From Oceanimonas sp. GK1 (GTDB taxonomy: Bacteria; Pseudomonadota; Gammaproteobacteria; Enterobacterales; Aeromonadaceae), in assembly GCF_000243075.1 (NCBI RefSeq), contig NC_016745.1:2683001-2747000 (forward strand): 64,000 bases of DNA. The letters are read 5' to 3'. A model generated the notes under the pieces. The model had not been told where the DNA came from and made no database searches. It saw nothing but the letters and a program-made list of their open reading frames with translations. This document shows, one piece after another, positions 35,439 through 47,875 of the stretch. Position 1 is the first letter of the stretch. Each line of letters opens with the position of its first letter. Made by a program: the position numbers and the translations under genes.

Positions 35439-35838
35439 CCGACAATACCCCCATCAACGGCTCAGGAATGGCAAAAGGTTTCATTTTGGCGATGTCGACG
35501 CAGGCGATGACCACTTCGCCCCTCACCAGAGAAAGGCCCGCATCATCCAGAATTTCCTGCTCAAACACAATAGAGGCACGTTTGAGCATTTTCACCGTGA
35601 CGGTGACTTTTAATGCATCATTGAACCGGGCCGCCCGGCGCAGATCCATCTCGACCCGGCGCACCACAAAGGCGATCCCCTTGTCGAGCAGGCCATCCTG
35701 CTCTATCCCTAAGTGCCGCAGCCACTCGGTACGGGCTCTTTCCATGAATTTCAGATAATTGGCGTTGTAAACGATACCGCCGGCATCGGTATCTTCGTAG
35801 TAGATACGCACCGGCCAGTGAAACGGCGTGTGTGACAT
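35428..35838 (-). CDS. ybgC: Acyl-CoA thioesterase YbgC, Tol-Pal associated
   Basis: A 136-residue hotdog-fold thioesterase that is always the first gene of the tol-pal operon. It has the family motif [20 protein letters not shown] with the catalytic Asp, then [15 protein letters not shown]. It hydrolyses short- or medium-chain acyl thioesters, possibly in phospholipid metabolism at the inner membrane. ATG 35838 is chosen because the conserved domain begins there; the upstream extension has no homology. Confidence 0.94.
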   Translation of the reverse strand: MSHTPFHWPVRIYYEDTDAGGIVYNANYLKFMERARTEWLRHLGIEQDGLLDKGIAFVVRRVEMDLRRAARFNDALKVTVTVKMLKRASIVFEQEILDDAGLSLVRGEVVIACVDIAKMKPFAIPEPLMGVLSGAR

Positions 35839-35949
35839 GCAAATCCCGGGGATCCGGCCAAAAAAGATGGAATTACTATACCCAAGTCGGCGCCGCGAAA
35901 GAAGAAGGCCGCGACAGGGCACGACACTGGATGACCCTGCTCCCCTTCG

Positions 35950-35990
35950 GGAGAGCTGGAAGTTCTGAGCTGGAAGCTGGAAGTGGAGTT
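35950..35990 (+). repeat. Decayed GCTGGAA heptamers
   Basis: GAGCTGG, AAGTTCT, GAGCTGG, AAGCTGG and AAGTGGA follow one another at seven-base spacing. This repeats the period of the GGGNNNN arrays elsewhere with a different word. Confidence 0.55.
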
Positions 35991-36060
35991 GATTGGTGAT
36001 GCTGTGCTGTGTCTGCAGGAGCGGAGTTCTTTGTGAAATCGTCCGAGCGACGGTGTGTTT

Positions 36061-36150
36061 GTAGGCGCCGCTTTAGCTGGCGCAACCAAACCGGCGACGC
36101 CTGTAATAAAGGACTGCTGCGCAGCCCCTGCCAGCTAAAGCGGCAGCTAC
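36061..36150. repeat. Pair of inverted REP-like palindromes
   Basis: GTAG-GCGCC-GCTTTAGCT-GGCGC at 36061-36083 and its partner on the minus strand, GTAG-CTGCC-GCTTTAGCT-GGCAG (36150-36128), have the REP layout: GTAG tetranucleotide then hairpin. Stem bases differ between the two in a compensated way (GCGCC/GGCGC against CTGCC/GGCAG) while the loop is identical. Confidence 0.85.
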
Positions 36151-36156
36151 CTGCCG

Positions 36157-37164
36157 TCAGGCTTCAGGGAGATCGAATCCAAAATGCAGGTAGGCGCGCG
36201 GGGTGGCCATGCGACCGCGGGGAGTGCGCTGCAAAAAGCCCTGCTGAATGAGATAAGGCTCAATTACGTCCTCGATGGTTTCCTTTTCCTCGCCAATGGC
36301 CGCCGCCAGGTTGTCGAGACCCACCGGGCCGCCCATAAACTTGTCGAGCACCGCCATCAGCAGCTTGCGATCCATATAGTCAAAGCCCTGCTTGTCCACA
36401 TCCAGCATGTCCAGGGCCTGGGCGGCGATGGCGGCGTCGATGGCGCCACTGCCCTTGACCTCGGCAAAGTCGCGCACCCGGCGCAGCAGGCGATTGGCGA
36501 TACGCGGCGTGCCCCGGGCGCGGCGGGCCATTTCCAGGGCGCCGTCGTCGTCGATGGTCAGGCCCAGCTTGCCGGCGCTACGGCTGATGATGTGGGCCAG
36601 ATCCGCCACCTGGTAAAACTCCAGCCGCTGCACGATGCCAAAGCGATCCCGCAGGGGCGAGGTCAGCGAGCCGGCCCGAGTGGTGGCGCCCACCAGGGTA
36701 AAGGGCGGCAGTTCCAGCTTGATGGAGCGGGCGGCGGGGCCTTCGCCGATCATGATGTCGAGCTGGTAGTCTTCCATCGCCGGATAGAGAATTTCTTCCA
36801 CCACCGGGCTCAGCCGGTGAATTTCGTCGATAAAGAGCACATCGCCGGGCTCCAGGTTGGTGAGCATGGCGGCCAAGTCACCGGCCTTTTCCAGTACCGG
36901 ACCCGAGGTGGTCTTGATGCTCACCCCCATCTCATTGGCGACGATGTTGGCCAATGTGGTCTTGCCAAGCCCCGGCGGGCCGAAGATAAGCAGGTGATCC
37001 AGGGCTTCTTCCCGCCGGCGCGCCGCCTCGATGAAGATTTCCATCTGGCCGCGCACATGGTCCTGGCCCCGGTAGTCCGCCAGCGCCTTGGGCCGAATGG
37101 CCCGGTCGATGGCTTCCTCTTCCTGCCGCGGGGCCGGGTTGATAAAACGATCCGCTTCTATCAT
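36157..37164 (-). CDS. ruvB: Holliday junction branch-migration ATPase RuvB
   Basis: A 335-residue AAA+ motor that drives branch migration with RuvA. Walker A is [19 protein letters not shown], Walker [16 protein letters not shown], sensor 1 [20 protein letters not shown]; the C-terminal winged helix ends [17 protein letters not shown]. It follows ruvA by three bases on the same strand. Expected to be SOS-induced with ruvA from the LexA-like box at 37818. Confidence 0.97.
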   Translation of the reverse strand: MIEADRFINPAPRQEEEAIDRAIRPKALADYRGQDHVRGQMEIFIEAARRREEALDHLLIFGPPGLGKTTLANIVANEMGVSIKTTSGPVLEKAGDLAAMLTNLEPGDVLFIDEIHRLSPVVEEILYPAMEDYQLDIMIGEGPAARSIKLELPPFTLVGATTRAGSLTSPLRDRFGIVQRLEFYQVADLAHIISRSAGKLGLTIDDDGALEMARRARGTPRIANRLLRRVRDFAEVKGSGAIDAAIAAQALDMLDVDKQGFDYMDRKLLMAVLDKFMGGPVGLDNLAAAIGEEKETIEDVIEPYLIQQGFLQRTPRGRMATPRAYLHFGFDLPEA

Positions 37165-37167
37165 GGC

Positions 37168-37770
37168 TTATCCCATGCTTTTGAGGGCTTCGCGGATCAG
37201 CTGCTCCGCGTCCATGCCGGGTTTGGCAATTTTCTTCATCAGCTGCTCGGCCTGAGCGGCCTTGTAGCCCAGCGCCTGCAACGCGGCCAGGGCTTCGTCC
37301 CGAGCACCGTCGCCACCGGCCGACAAGGCCGACTCGGGTGCCGGGTTGAACAGATCGTAGCCGCCAAAGCCCTTGAGCCGGTCGCGCATTTCCACTATCA
37401 GGCGCTCGGCGGTTTTCTTGCCCACCCCAGGCAGCTTGACCAGGGCGGTGATCTCGCCCTGCTCTACGTTATGAATAAACTGATCGGCGGTCATGCCCGA
37501 AAGAATGGCCAGCGCCAGCTTGGGGCCCACGCCGTTGGTCTTGATCAGCTCCCGAAACAGCGCCCGCTCGGTTTTGGTGTTAAAGCCAAACAACAGCTGG
37601 GCGTCTTCCCGCACCACAAAGTGGGTCAATACCGTGGTCGCCTGGCCCACATTGGGCAGCTCATAAAAGCAGCTCATGGGCAGGGTGACTTCATAGCCCA
37701 CGCCATTGATATCCAGCAGGATCTCCGGGGGCTGTTTTTCGACGATGATACCTTTTAACCGACCTATCAC
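37168..37770 (-). CDS. ruvA: Holliday junction DNA helicase subunit RuvA
   Basis: A 200-residue protein that binds the four-way junction as a tetramer. N-terminal OB-fold ([20 protein letters not shown]), helix-hairpin-helix pairs ([38 protein letters not shown]) and a C-terminal domain for RuvB contact ([20 protein letters not shown]). It is followed at once by ruvB. A LexA-like box and a -35 TTGATA (complement of 37835-37840) lie about 50-70 bases upstream. Confidence 0.97.
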   Translation of the reverse strand: MIGRLKGIIVEKQPPEILLDINGVGYEVTLPMSCFYELPNVGQATTVLTHFVVREDAQLLFGFNTKTERALFRELIKTNGVGPKLALAILSGMTADQFIHNVEQGEITALVKLPGVGKKTAERLIVEMRDRLKGFGGYDLFNPAPESALSAGGDGARDEALAALQALGYKAAQAEQLMKKIAKPGMDAEQLIREALKSMG

Positions 37771-37817
37771 GAAGGCGCTCCGCTAACGTACAAAACTGGG
37801 CCAAGAATAATAAATAA

Positions 37818-37833
37818 CTGGATAAATATCCAT
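37818..37833 (-). promoter_or_regulatory. LexA-like SOS box upstream of ruvAB
   Basis: CTG-GATAAATATC-CAT matches the LexA consensus CTG-N10-CAG except for the final G. It lies 48 bases before the ruvA start; on the minus strand it fills the spacer after TTGATA, where a repressor would block transcription. The E. coli ruvAB box is similar (CTGGATATCTATCCAG). Confidence 0.7.
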
Positions 37834-37870
37834 GTATCAAAGCGGGGATTCAGGCCTGGGCATGAGGGAG

Positions 37871-37913
37871 ACGACGCTTTCCATTCCCGAGTCCCCAATC
37901 CCTCATCCCTGAT
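37871..37913 (-). repeat. Heptamer repeat after ruvC
   Basis: On the minus strand, a few bases after the ruvC stop: GGGATGA, GGGATTG, GGGACTC, GGGAATG in exact seven-base register. Four units, each different in its last four bases. Confidence 0.8.
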
Positions 37914-37914
37914 T

Positions 37915-38436
37915 TCAGCGCAGACGCCCGCGCACGGTGCCGCGCACCTGGCCGGCCATGCCGATCAGGCTCTGGCGGGTGTGGCCGTGGCACAGGGCCA
38001 CCGCCAATGCGTCGGCGGCATCCGCCTGGGGCGTGCCCGGCAGGCTCAGCAGCCGGACCACCATGTGCTGTACCTGGGTTTTGTCGGCGCCCCCCTGCCC
38101 CACCACCGCCTGCTTGATCTGACGGGCGGAATACTCCGCCACCTCCAGTCCGGCATTGGCGGCGGCGACGATGGCCGCGCCCCGGGCCTGGCCCAGCTTC
38201 AGCGCCGAGTCGGGGTTGCGGGCCATAAACACCTGCTCGATGGCGAACAGATCCGGGCGAAACTGCAAAATGATCTCGCTGACCCCGTCGTAGATTTTCT
38301 TGAGCCGGGGCGCCAGCGCCTCATCGCTCATGCGAATGCAGCCGGAGCCCAGGTACTCCATTTTATTGCCGGTCTGGCGTACCACCCCGTAACCGGTGAT
38401 GCGCGAGCCGGGATCGATACCGAGAATAATGGACAT
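37915..38436 (-). CDS. ruvC: Holliday junction resolvase RuvC
   Basis: A 173-residue nuclease that cuts Holliday junctions symmetrically. The catalytic acids are in [16 protein letters not shown] (Asp), [11 protein letters not shown] (Glu) and [16 protein letters not shown] (two Asp). ATG 38436 gives the same N-terminus and length as E. coli RuvC; a TTG at 38451 would place initiation at the edge of the palindromic element. It lies between yebC and ruvAB. Confidence 0.96.
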   Translation of the reverse strand: MSIILGIDPGSRITGYGVVRQTGNKMEYLGSGCIRMSDEALAPRLKKIYDGVSEIILQFRPDLFAIEQVFMARNPDSALKLGQARGAAIVAAANAGLEVAEYSARQIKQAVVGQGGADKTQVQHMVVRLLSLPGTPQADAADALAVALCHGHTRQSLIGMAGQVRGTVRGRLR

Positions 38437-38453
38437 AGGAAGCAGAGCCAATG

Positions 38454-38555
38454 GTCACCCCCGCGAAGGCGGGGGTCCAGAGAAAAGGTGTACGGCTCTG
38501 CAGACATGGCATCGCCTGCAGAGCCGCACTGGATCTCCGCCTACGCGGAGGTGAC
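38454..38555. repeat. 102-bp palindromic MITE-like element
   Basis: Outer arms of 27 bases (38454-38480 and 38529-38555) are inverted with four mismatches and begin GTCACC; each arm also folds on itself (CCCCCGC-GAA-GCGGGGG type). Inside, CGGCTCTGCAG (38493) and CTGCAGAGCCG (38516) are a perfect inner inverted repeat. It fills nearly the whole yebC-ruvC gap. Confidence 0.88.
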
Positions 38556-38565
38556 ATTCCGTCGT

Positions 38566-39306
38566 TTACAGTTGTTCGGCCAGTTCGTCGGAGATGTCCC
38601 CGTTGTGGTACACCTCCTGCACGTCGTCCAGATCTTCGAGCATGTCGAGCAGCCGCAGCAGCTTGGGCGCGGTGTCTTCATCCAGCTCCGACTTGGTGGA
38701 GGGGATCATGGTGACTTCGGCGTTGACGGCCTCGAGACCGCTTTCATCAAGGGCATCCTTCACCGTGCCGAACTCGTCCCACTGGGTGTAGACGTCGATG
38801 GAGCCGTCGCCGTTCACCACCACGTCGTCGGCACCGGCGTCCAGCGCCGCGTCCATCACGGTTTCCTCGTCCGCCTCGGCGTAAGTGATCACGCCCTTTT
38901 TCTCGAACAGGTAGGCCACCGAACCGTCGGTGCCCAGGTTGCCGCCGCTCTTGGAAAAGGCATGGCGTACCTCCGACACGGTGCGATTACGGTTGTCGGT
39001 CATGCATTCCACCATCACGGCGGTGCCGCCCGGGCCGTAGCCCTCGTAAACGATGGTTTCCAGCTGCTGGCCGTCGAGCTCGCCGGCGCCGCGCTTCACC
39101 GCCCGTTCGACGGTGTCGCGGGTCATGTTGTTGGACAGCGCCTTGTCAATGGCGGCACGCAGCCGGGGGTTGGAAGCCGCATCGGAGCCGCCCTCGCGGG
39201 CCGCCGTGGTCAGTTCACGGATTAATTTGGTGAAGATCTTGCCGCGCTTGGCGTCCTGAGCCGCCTTGCGGTGCTTGATATTGGCCCATTTACTGTGACC
39301 TGCCAT
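38566..39306 (-). CDS. yebC: YebC/PmpR-family protein
   Basis: A 246-residue protein of the YebC family (translation factor easing ribosome stalling at proline runs, formerly called a transcription regulator). It starts [19 protein letters not shown] and has the DNA/RNA-binding-like fold with [20 protein letters not shown] and [29 protein letters not shown] precedes ATG 39306. It lies between nudB and ruvC in the aspS-nudB-yebC-ruvC order. Confidence 0.95.
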   Translation of the reverse strand: MAGHSKWANIKHRKAAQDAKRGKIFTKLIRELTTAAREGGSDAASNPRLRAAIDKALSNNMTRDTVERAVKRGAGELDGQQLETIVYEGYGPGGTAVMVECMTDNRNRTVSEVRHAFSKSGGNLGTDGSVAYLFEKKGVITYAEADEETVMDAALDAGADDVVVNGDGSIDVYTQWDEFGTVKDALDESGLEAVNAEVTMIPSTKSELDEDTAPKLLRLLDMLEDLDDVQEVYHNGDISDELAEQL

Positions 39307-39321
39307 AACTTCAGTCTCCTT

Positions 39322-39753
39322 TTACTCGCCGTTTATCAGCCTGCCAATGGCGTCCCGGTTGGTCCAGGAGCCGGCTCTGGCGCGAGCCTCCTCAAAGGGC
39401 AGCCAGCACTGATCCAGGTGCTCGGTGAGCCGCACGGATTGCGGCTCGGGCAGGCATAAACGAAATTCGTATTCCCAGTTGTGGGTGACCCCCGGGCGGT
39501 AGCGGTGCCGCCAGTGGGGGTAAATTTCAAAGCGCACCCGGTGCCCGGTCTCCACCAGTTGCAGGCCGTTGCCCACCACCAGGCCGGTTTCTTCCTCCAG
39601 CTCGCGGGCGGCGGCCTGCAGGCGATGCTCGCCGGCTTCCAGGCTGCCGGTCACCGACTGCCAGAAGTCCGGGTTGTCCTTGCGCTGCAGCAGCAGTACC
39701 CGATCCGCAGTATGAATGAGGATCAGTACCGACTCCGGATGCTTGTGGGCCAT
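39322..39753 (-). CDS. nudB: Dihydroneopterin triphosphate diphosphatase, Nudix
   Basis: NudB removes pyrophosphate from dihydroneopterin triphosphate in folate synthesis. The 143-residue protein has the Nudix box GSLEAGEHRLQAAARELEEE-TGL preceded by WQSVTG. It starts MAHKHPESVLILIHT and lies three bases after aspS and 15 bases before yebC, so these are likely one operon. Confidence 0.92.
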   Translation of the reverse strand: MAHKHPESVLILIHTADRVLLLQRKDNPDFWQSVTGSLEAGEHRLQAAARELEEETGLVVGNGLQLVETGHRVRFEIYPHWRHRYRPGVTHNWEYEFRLCLPEPQSVRLTEHLDQCWLPFEEARARAGSWTNRDAIGRLINGE

Positions 39754-39756
39754 GGC

Positions 39757-41520
<1,764 letters not shown>

Positions 41521-41631
41521 GGAGTCTTCCTATGATGTGCTTTGGCTGCGGCGCCCGGCCGCAGGCTTGAATTGGTCTGTGAACAGCGCGCTAGTATAAT
41601 CGGAAACCCGAACAGGGGTAAAATCATGTCT

Positions 41632-41712
41632 TTAAAGGCGGGAATAGGGAATAGGGACTGGTAAAGGCAAAAACCGCATTCTTCTGGTGCCGATTCCCTA
41701 TTCCCCAGTCCC
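41632..41712. repeat. Inverted heptamer repeat between aspS and yecE
   Basis: GGGAATA, GGGAATA, GGGACTG lie on the plus strand from about 41640; about 30 bases on, TCCCTATTCCCCAGTCCC is the matching arm. Seven-base period and word content match the heptamer family. Confidence 0.75.
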
Positions 41713-41737
41713 TGCTCCCTTGGTTGAAAGGAGAAAT

Positions 41738-42580
41738 ATGCCGTTATATCTGGGCCTGAGCCAGTGGTCCCATCCCGGCTGGCCGGGCCATTTGCTGAGC
41801 CGGGGGCTGAAAAGTACCGAGCATTTGTCCGACTATGCCCGTGTGTTCAACACCGTGGAAGGCAACACCAGCTTTTACGGCGTGCCCGACACCCAAAGCC
41901 TCACCCGCTGGGAGGCCATGACCGGCCCGGACTTTCGCTTCACCTTCAAGTTTCCGTCCACCGTCAGCCACCAGGGCCGCCTGGGCGACAATATCGCCCC
42001 GGCGCTGGCCTTTATCGGGCAGCTTGAGCCCCTGCACCACAAGCTGGGCATGCTGATGCTGCAACTGCCCGCCGCCACCGGGCCGGAGCAACTCGACGGC
42101 CTGCAGCAGCTGCTTGACGCCCTGCCGCAAGACGTTGAACTCGGCGTGGAAGTACGGCACCCGGCCTTTTTCGCCAAGGGCGAGGCGGAGCGCCGGCTCA
42201 ACCGGTTGTTGCTGGAGCGGGGTGCCAACCGCATTATCATGGACTCCCGCCCGGTGTTTGCGGTCGCCCCCACCACACCGGCCCTGGCCGATGCTCAGCA
42301 AAAGAAACCGAAAGTGCCGGTGCATATCATCAGCACCGGCAAGGCGCCGGTGGTGCGCTTTATCGGCAATCCGGATTTGCCCGCCAACACGCCCTTCTGG
42401 CAGCCCTGGCTGCCGCGCCTGCAGAGCTGGCTGAATGAGGGCAAGTCGGTGTACCTGTTTGTGCATACCGCCGACAATATTCAAGCGCCCGTGCTGGCCG
42501 CCACCCTCGCCGAGGCACTGGGGGCGCCCCTGCCCGTCTTTCCAGGCCAGGCGCCCGAAGCCCAGGGCAGTCTTTTTTGA
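41738..42580 (+). CDS. yecE: DUF72-family protein (YecE-like)
   Basis: A 280-residue TIM-barrel-like DUF72 protein of unknown function. It contains YARVFNTVEGNTSFYGVPD, FRFTFKFPSTVSHQGRL and ELGVEVRHPAFF, followed by YLFVHTADNIQAPVLA, all family features. ATG 41738 follows AAAGGAG. In E. coli yecE also sits between aspS and cmoA, which supports the name. Confidence 0.9.
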   Translation: MPLYLGLSQWSHPGWPGHLLSRGLKSTEHLSDYARVFNTVEGNTSFYGVPDTQSLTRWEAMTGPDFRFTFKFPSTVSHQGRLGDNIAPALAFIGQLEPLHHKLGMLMLQLPAATGPEQLDGLQQLLDALPQDVELGVEVRHPAFFAKGEAERRLNRLLLERGANRIIMDSRPVFAVAPTTPALADAQQKKPKVPVHIISTGKAPVVRFIGNPDLPANTPFWQPWLPRLQSWLNEGKSVYLFVHTADNIQAPVLAATLAEALGAPLPVFPGQAPEAQGSLF

Positions 42581-42587
42581 GCTGGCC

Positions 42588-42660
42588 CGTAAGGGGTGAG
42601 GTGTGAGGGGAAAAACACTCAAATCCATCCTTCTCCTCCCCCCTCACCCCTCACTTCCCT
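42588..42660. repeat. Inverted heptamer repeat between yecE and cmoA
   Basis: Starting about ten bases after the yecE stop: GTAAGGGGTGAGGTGTGAGG, then 30 bases, then the opposite strand words CCCCTCACCCCTCAC. The heptamer GGGGTGA is shared with sites at 47776 and 57209. Confidence 0.75.
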
Positions 42661-42674
42661 CACCGCCAGCATAA

Positions 42675-44520
<1,846 letters not shown>

Positions 44521-44524
<4 letters not shown>

Positions 44525-45285
44525 ACAAAGCGGCCCTGTCATTGCTGATGCCCCTGTTATTGAGCGCCTGCGCCGGCCAGCTCTCCCCCAGCGAGCCCGA
44601 GCCCCGGCCCCTGTCCGAGCCCGAGCTGTCGGCGGCGCTGGCCGAGCAGGAAACCCGGCTGACCACCATCATGGAGCAGCAAAACACTCGGCTCAGCAAC
44701 AATCATCACGCCTTTATGACTGCTCTGCAGCAGGAAATCCGCAACCTGAAAAAGCAGGTGATCGCCACCCCGCCCGCGGCCACCCCGGCCGCGGTCAGCG
44801 AGCCCGCCCCCGATAACACCCCCGACAACGAAACCCGGGACGGCAAGCTGATTGTGGGAGAAACCGAAAGTGTGTGGCTGGATGCGGTCAACGACCTGTT
44901 TCCCGCCCGCATCGACACCGGCGCCACCACCTCCTCGCTCAGCGCCCAGGACATCACCGAATTCGAGCGCGACGGCACCCCTTGGGTGAGCTTCAACATG
45001 GCCCACGAAGGGGTGGATGAAAAGCTGCCGGTGGAAGCCCCCCTGGTGCGTTATGTGCGTATTCGCCAGGCCTCGGCCGAGGAAACCGAACGCCGCCCCG
45101 TGGTGGAGCTGACCATGCGCCTTGGCCGGCTGTCGGAAAAAACTGAGTTTACCCTGACCGATCGCTCCCAGATGACCTACCCGGTGCTACTGGGCCGGGA
45201 GTTTCTCAAAGACATCGCCGTGGTGGATATTGCCCGCCGTAATGTGCAGGGCAAACCCAAGCGCCCCAACCCCTCCAGCGAGTAA
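44521..45285 (+). CDS. Retropepsin-like aspartic protease, lipoprotein
   Basis: A 254-residue lipoprotein (lipobox LSAC, Cys17) with a coiled-coil region (about 35-80) and a retropepsin-type domain: the catalytic motif is [14 protein letters not shown] with D132-T-G-A, and [17 protein letters not shown] is the usual second strand-rich block. Such proteins were long annotated 'ATP-dependent zinc protease'; the DTGA motif shows an aspartic protease that would work as a dimer. It overlaps cmoB and is six bases before the 7TM gene, forming a conserved cassette with the next two genes. Substrate unknown. Confidence 0.85.
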
Positions 45286-45290
45286 ACCGC

Positions 45291-46805
45291 ATGTACTCAC
45301 GCAAACCCTTTTATCTGATCGTGGCAGCCCTGTTCCTGGTGGGGCTGGCACTTATGCTACACCGTCACTTTGTCTATGAAGTGCCCTGGCTGCCCGGTGA
45401 AAAACGCCAGATCTGGTCGGTGGAGGCCAAGGTGGAGTTCGAAGCCAATGGCCGGCCGGTAAAGGCCTCCCTGGCGGTGCCCGGCAGCCAGCCCGGCTTT
45501 ACCCTGATGAACGAGTCTGCCGCTTCTCCCGGTTATGGCCTGTCGTTCGTGCAAACCGAAGGCGGCGCCCGCGCCGAGTGGTCCATTCGCTCCGCCACCG
45601 GCCATCAGGAGCTGTACTACAAGGTCGACATGATGCTCGACCCCTTTGCCAAGGGCCCCATCGGCAATACCCCGCCCCAGATCACCCCGGTGGAAGTGGC
45701 CGAGCCCTATGCCACCGCCATGGATCAGGTGCTGAGCCTGGCCCGGGAGCGCTCTTCCGACAACATTACCTTTACCCGGGAGCTGTTGCGGGAACTGGGC
45801 GGCGGCGGCCAGAACGCCGAGCTGCTGGCCCAGCACAAATCGGCCGGTCCCTTGTTGCTCGACATGCTGCACCGGGCCGGCGTGCAGGCCCGGCTGCTGA
45901 AGGGCCTGCAGCTGGAAGACGGCCGCCGGCGCCAGCCGCTGGTGGACGTGGTGCAGGTCTTTGACGGCGAGCGCTATGACATCTTCAACCCGGCCACCGG
46001 AGCCCAGGGCCGCCAGGAAAACCTGCTGCTGTGGGAGTACCACTCGGCGCCGGTGCTGGATCTGGTGGGTGGCAGCAACTCCCGCGTTACCTTCACCATG
46101 CTGCAGCAGGAGCAACCGGTGAACGTGGCCCTGGCCAAGAAGTTTGACCAGCCCGACTGGATCAACGTGTCGCTGTACAACCTGCCGCTGGAAGAGCAGG
46201 CCCTGTTCAAGGGCATTCTGCTGATCCCCATCGGCGTGCTGGCAGTGGTGTTCCTGCGCATTATCGTGGGGGTGAAAACCTCGGGTACCTTTATGCCGGT
46301 GCTGATCGCCATGGCCTTTATTCAGACCAGCCTGCTCACCGGCCTGGTGGGCTTTCTACTGATCGTGGGCACCGGCCTGGTGCTGCGCTCCTACCTCTCC
46401 CACCTCAACCTGCTATTGGTGGCGCGGATCTCGGCGGTGATCATCATGGTCATCGGCATGATCGGCTTTTTCAGCATCGTCGCCTATCAGCTGGGCCTGA
46501 CCGAGGGCATGAAGATCACCTTCTTCCCCATGATCATTCTGGCCTGGACCATAGAGCGAATGTCCATTCTGTGGGAAGAGGAAGGCCCCAAAGAAGTCGT
46601 CAAGCAGGGCGGCGGCTCCCTGGTGGTGGCGGTGATGGCCTTCCTGGCCATGAACAACGAGCTGATTCGTCACCTCACCTTCAACTTCCTCGGTCTGCAG
46701 CTGATGGTCATGGCCGCGGTACTGCTGCTGGGCAACTACACCGGCTATCGCCTGACCGAGCTCAAGCGCTTCAAGCCCCTGGTGGACGAGCTGAAACATG
46801 ATTAA
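45291..46805 (+). CDS. Inactive transglutaminase fused to seven membrane helices
   Basis: A 504-residue membrane protein. One helix at about 6-26 leads to a periplasmic domain (about 30-300) like an inactive transglutaminase (LLDMLHRAGVQARLLKGLQL, YDIFNPATGA), and about seven helices follow (for example GVLAVVFLRIIVGVKTSGTF, LTGLVGFLLIVGTGLVLRSY, ISAVIIMVIGMIGFFSIVAY). This domain pair is known from cassettes with a retropepsin and an ATP-grasp ligase, as found on both sides here. It overlaps the ligase gene by eight bases. Function is not established. Confidence 0.87.
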   Translation: MYSRKPFYLIVAALFLVGLALMLHRHFVYEVPWLPGEKRQIWSVEAKVEFEANGRPVKASLAVPGSQPGFTLMNESAASPGYGLSFVQTEGGARAEWSIRSATGHQELYYKVDMMLDPFAKGPIGNTPPQITPVEVAEPYATAMDQVLSLARERSSDNITFTRELLRELGGGGQNAELLAQHKSAGPLLLDMLHRAGVQARLLKGLQLEDGRRRQPLVDVVQVFDGERYDIFNPATGAQGRQENLLLWEYHSAPVLDLVGGSNSRVTFTMLQQEQPVNVALAKKFDQPDWINVSLYNLPLEEQALFKGILLIPIGVLAVVFLRIIVGVKTSGTFMPVLIAMAFIQTSLLTGLVGFLLIVGTGLVLRSYLSHLNLLLVARISAVIIMVIGMIGFFSIVAYQLGLTEGMKITFFPMIILAWTIERMSILWEEEGPKEVVKQGGGSLVVAVMAFLAMNNELIRHLTFNFLGLQLMVMAAVLLLGNYTGYRLTELKRFKPLVDELKHD

Positions 46806-47769
46806 GCAGCTGCTCGCCAAATACGCCACGCCCTTTGAGCTGGGCCGCCACGGTATTATGGGCATGAACCGCCGTAATATTTCCTATATCAGCCGCTACA
46901 ACCCGCGGCGGCTGTATCCGCTGGTGGACAACAAGCTCAAGACCAAGCAGATTGCGCTGGATGCCGGTGTCACCGTGCCCGAGCTGGTGGGGGTGATCGA
47001 ATACCAGCACCAGGTGTCCCGCCTGTGGGACATGGTCAAGGACTGGCCGGGCTTTTGCATCAAGCCCGCCAAGGGCTCGGGGGGCAAGGGCATTACGGTG
47101 ATCGTGGATCACGACCGCCAGCGCTTTACCAAGCCCAGCGGCAAGGCCGAGACCATTGAGGATCTGGAGCGCCATGTGTCCAACATTCTGGCCGGGCTGT
47201 ACTCCCTCGGCGGCAAGCCGGACGTGGCGCTGATCGAGGCCCTTATCAACTTCGACGATGTGTTTGACGGCTTTTCCTACGAAGGCGTCCCCGACACCCG
47301 GGTGATCGTGTTCAAGGGCTTTCCCATCATGGCCATGATGCGGCTGTCCACCCAGGCGTCGGACGGCAAGGCCAACCTGCACCAGGGCGCCGTGGGCGTG
47401 GGGCTCGACATCAACACCGGCCGGGCCATTCGGGCGGTGCAGTTCAATGCCCCGGTGCGCTACCACCCGGATACCGGGCGGGATCTGTTCGAACTGAAGG
47501 TGCCCTACTGGGAGCTGCTGCTGAACCTGTCCTCTTCCTGCTACGAGATGTCGGGACTGGGCTACATCGGCACCGACATGGTGCTCGACAAGCAAAAGGG
47601 CCCCATGCTGCTGGAGCTGAACGCCCGCCCGGGGCTGGCGATACAAACCGCCAACGCCGCCGGCCTGGTGCCGCGCCTGCGCAAGATTGAAAAACTGGGC
47701 CGCAAGATCACCATGACCCCCGACGAACGGGTGGCCTTCTCCCGCCGGGAGTTCGCCAGCGAGTTGTGA
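46798..47769 (+). CDS. ATP-grasp alpha-L-glutamate-ligase-like protein (RimK-related)
   Basis: A 323-residue ATP-grasp enzyme. Nucleotide-binding features are PGFCIKPAKGSGGKGITVIV and DVALIEALINFDDVFDGFSY, with metal-binding LLELNARPGLAIQTANAAGL at the end. By family it ligates an amino acid or amine to a carboxyl group, as RimK does, in the cytoplasm. It is the third gene of the retropepsin/transglutaminase-7TM/ligase cassette. Whether it modifies a protein, peptide or small molecule is unknown. A bidirectional terminator follows. Confidence 0.87.
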   Translation: MIKQLLAKYATPFELGRHGIMGMNRRNISYISRYNPRRLYPLVDNKLKTKQIALDAGVTVPELVGVIEYQHQVSRLWDMVKDWPGFCIKPAKGSGGKGITVIVDHDRQRFTKPSGKAETIEDLERHVSNILAGLYSLGGKPDVALIEALINFDDVFDGFSYEGVPDTRVIVFKGFPIMAMMRLSTQASDGKANLHQGAVGVGLDINTGRAIRAVQFNAPVRYHPDTGRDLFELKVPYWELLLNLSSSCYEMSGLGYIGTDMVLDKQKGPMLLELNARPGLAIQTANAAGLVPRLRKIEKLGRKITMTPDERVAFSRREFASEL

Positions 47770-47773
47770 GTGT

Positions 47774-47806
47774 TGGTAAGGGGTGAGGTGTTTAGAGTGA
47801 GGAGAT
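47774..47806 (+). repeat. Heptamer repeat after the ATP-grasp gene
   Basis: About nine bases after the stop codon: AAGGGGTGAGGTGTTTAGAG, then TGAGGAGA; the opposite arm CCTCACCCCTCACAGG is at about 47857-47872, before the rluB end. Shares TAAGGGGTGAG with sites after yecE and trpA. Confidence 0.7.
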
Positions 47807-47841
47807 AAAAACGGCGCCGGGCTTGAATCCGGCGCCGTTTT
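47807..47841. terminator. Bidirectional terminator between the ATP-grasp gene and rluB
   Basis: AAAAACGGCGCCGG and CCGGCGCCGTTTT pair around GCTTGAAT, between two convergent genes. Confidence 0.9.
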
Positions 47842-47875
47842 ACTTTGCGCGTTTATACCTCACCCCTCACAGGTG

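Larger units (their letters stand above)
35839..36156. other. Intergenic region between ruvB and ybgC, repeats only
   Basis: About 318 bases with no gene. On the minus strand a TATAGT (complement of 35875-35880) could be the -10 of the tol-pal operon. The rest contains decayed heptamers of GCTGGAA type (35950-35990) and a pair of REP-like palindromes (36061-36150). Confidence 0.6.
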
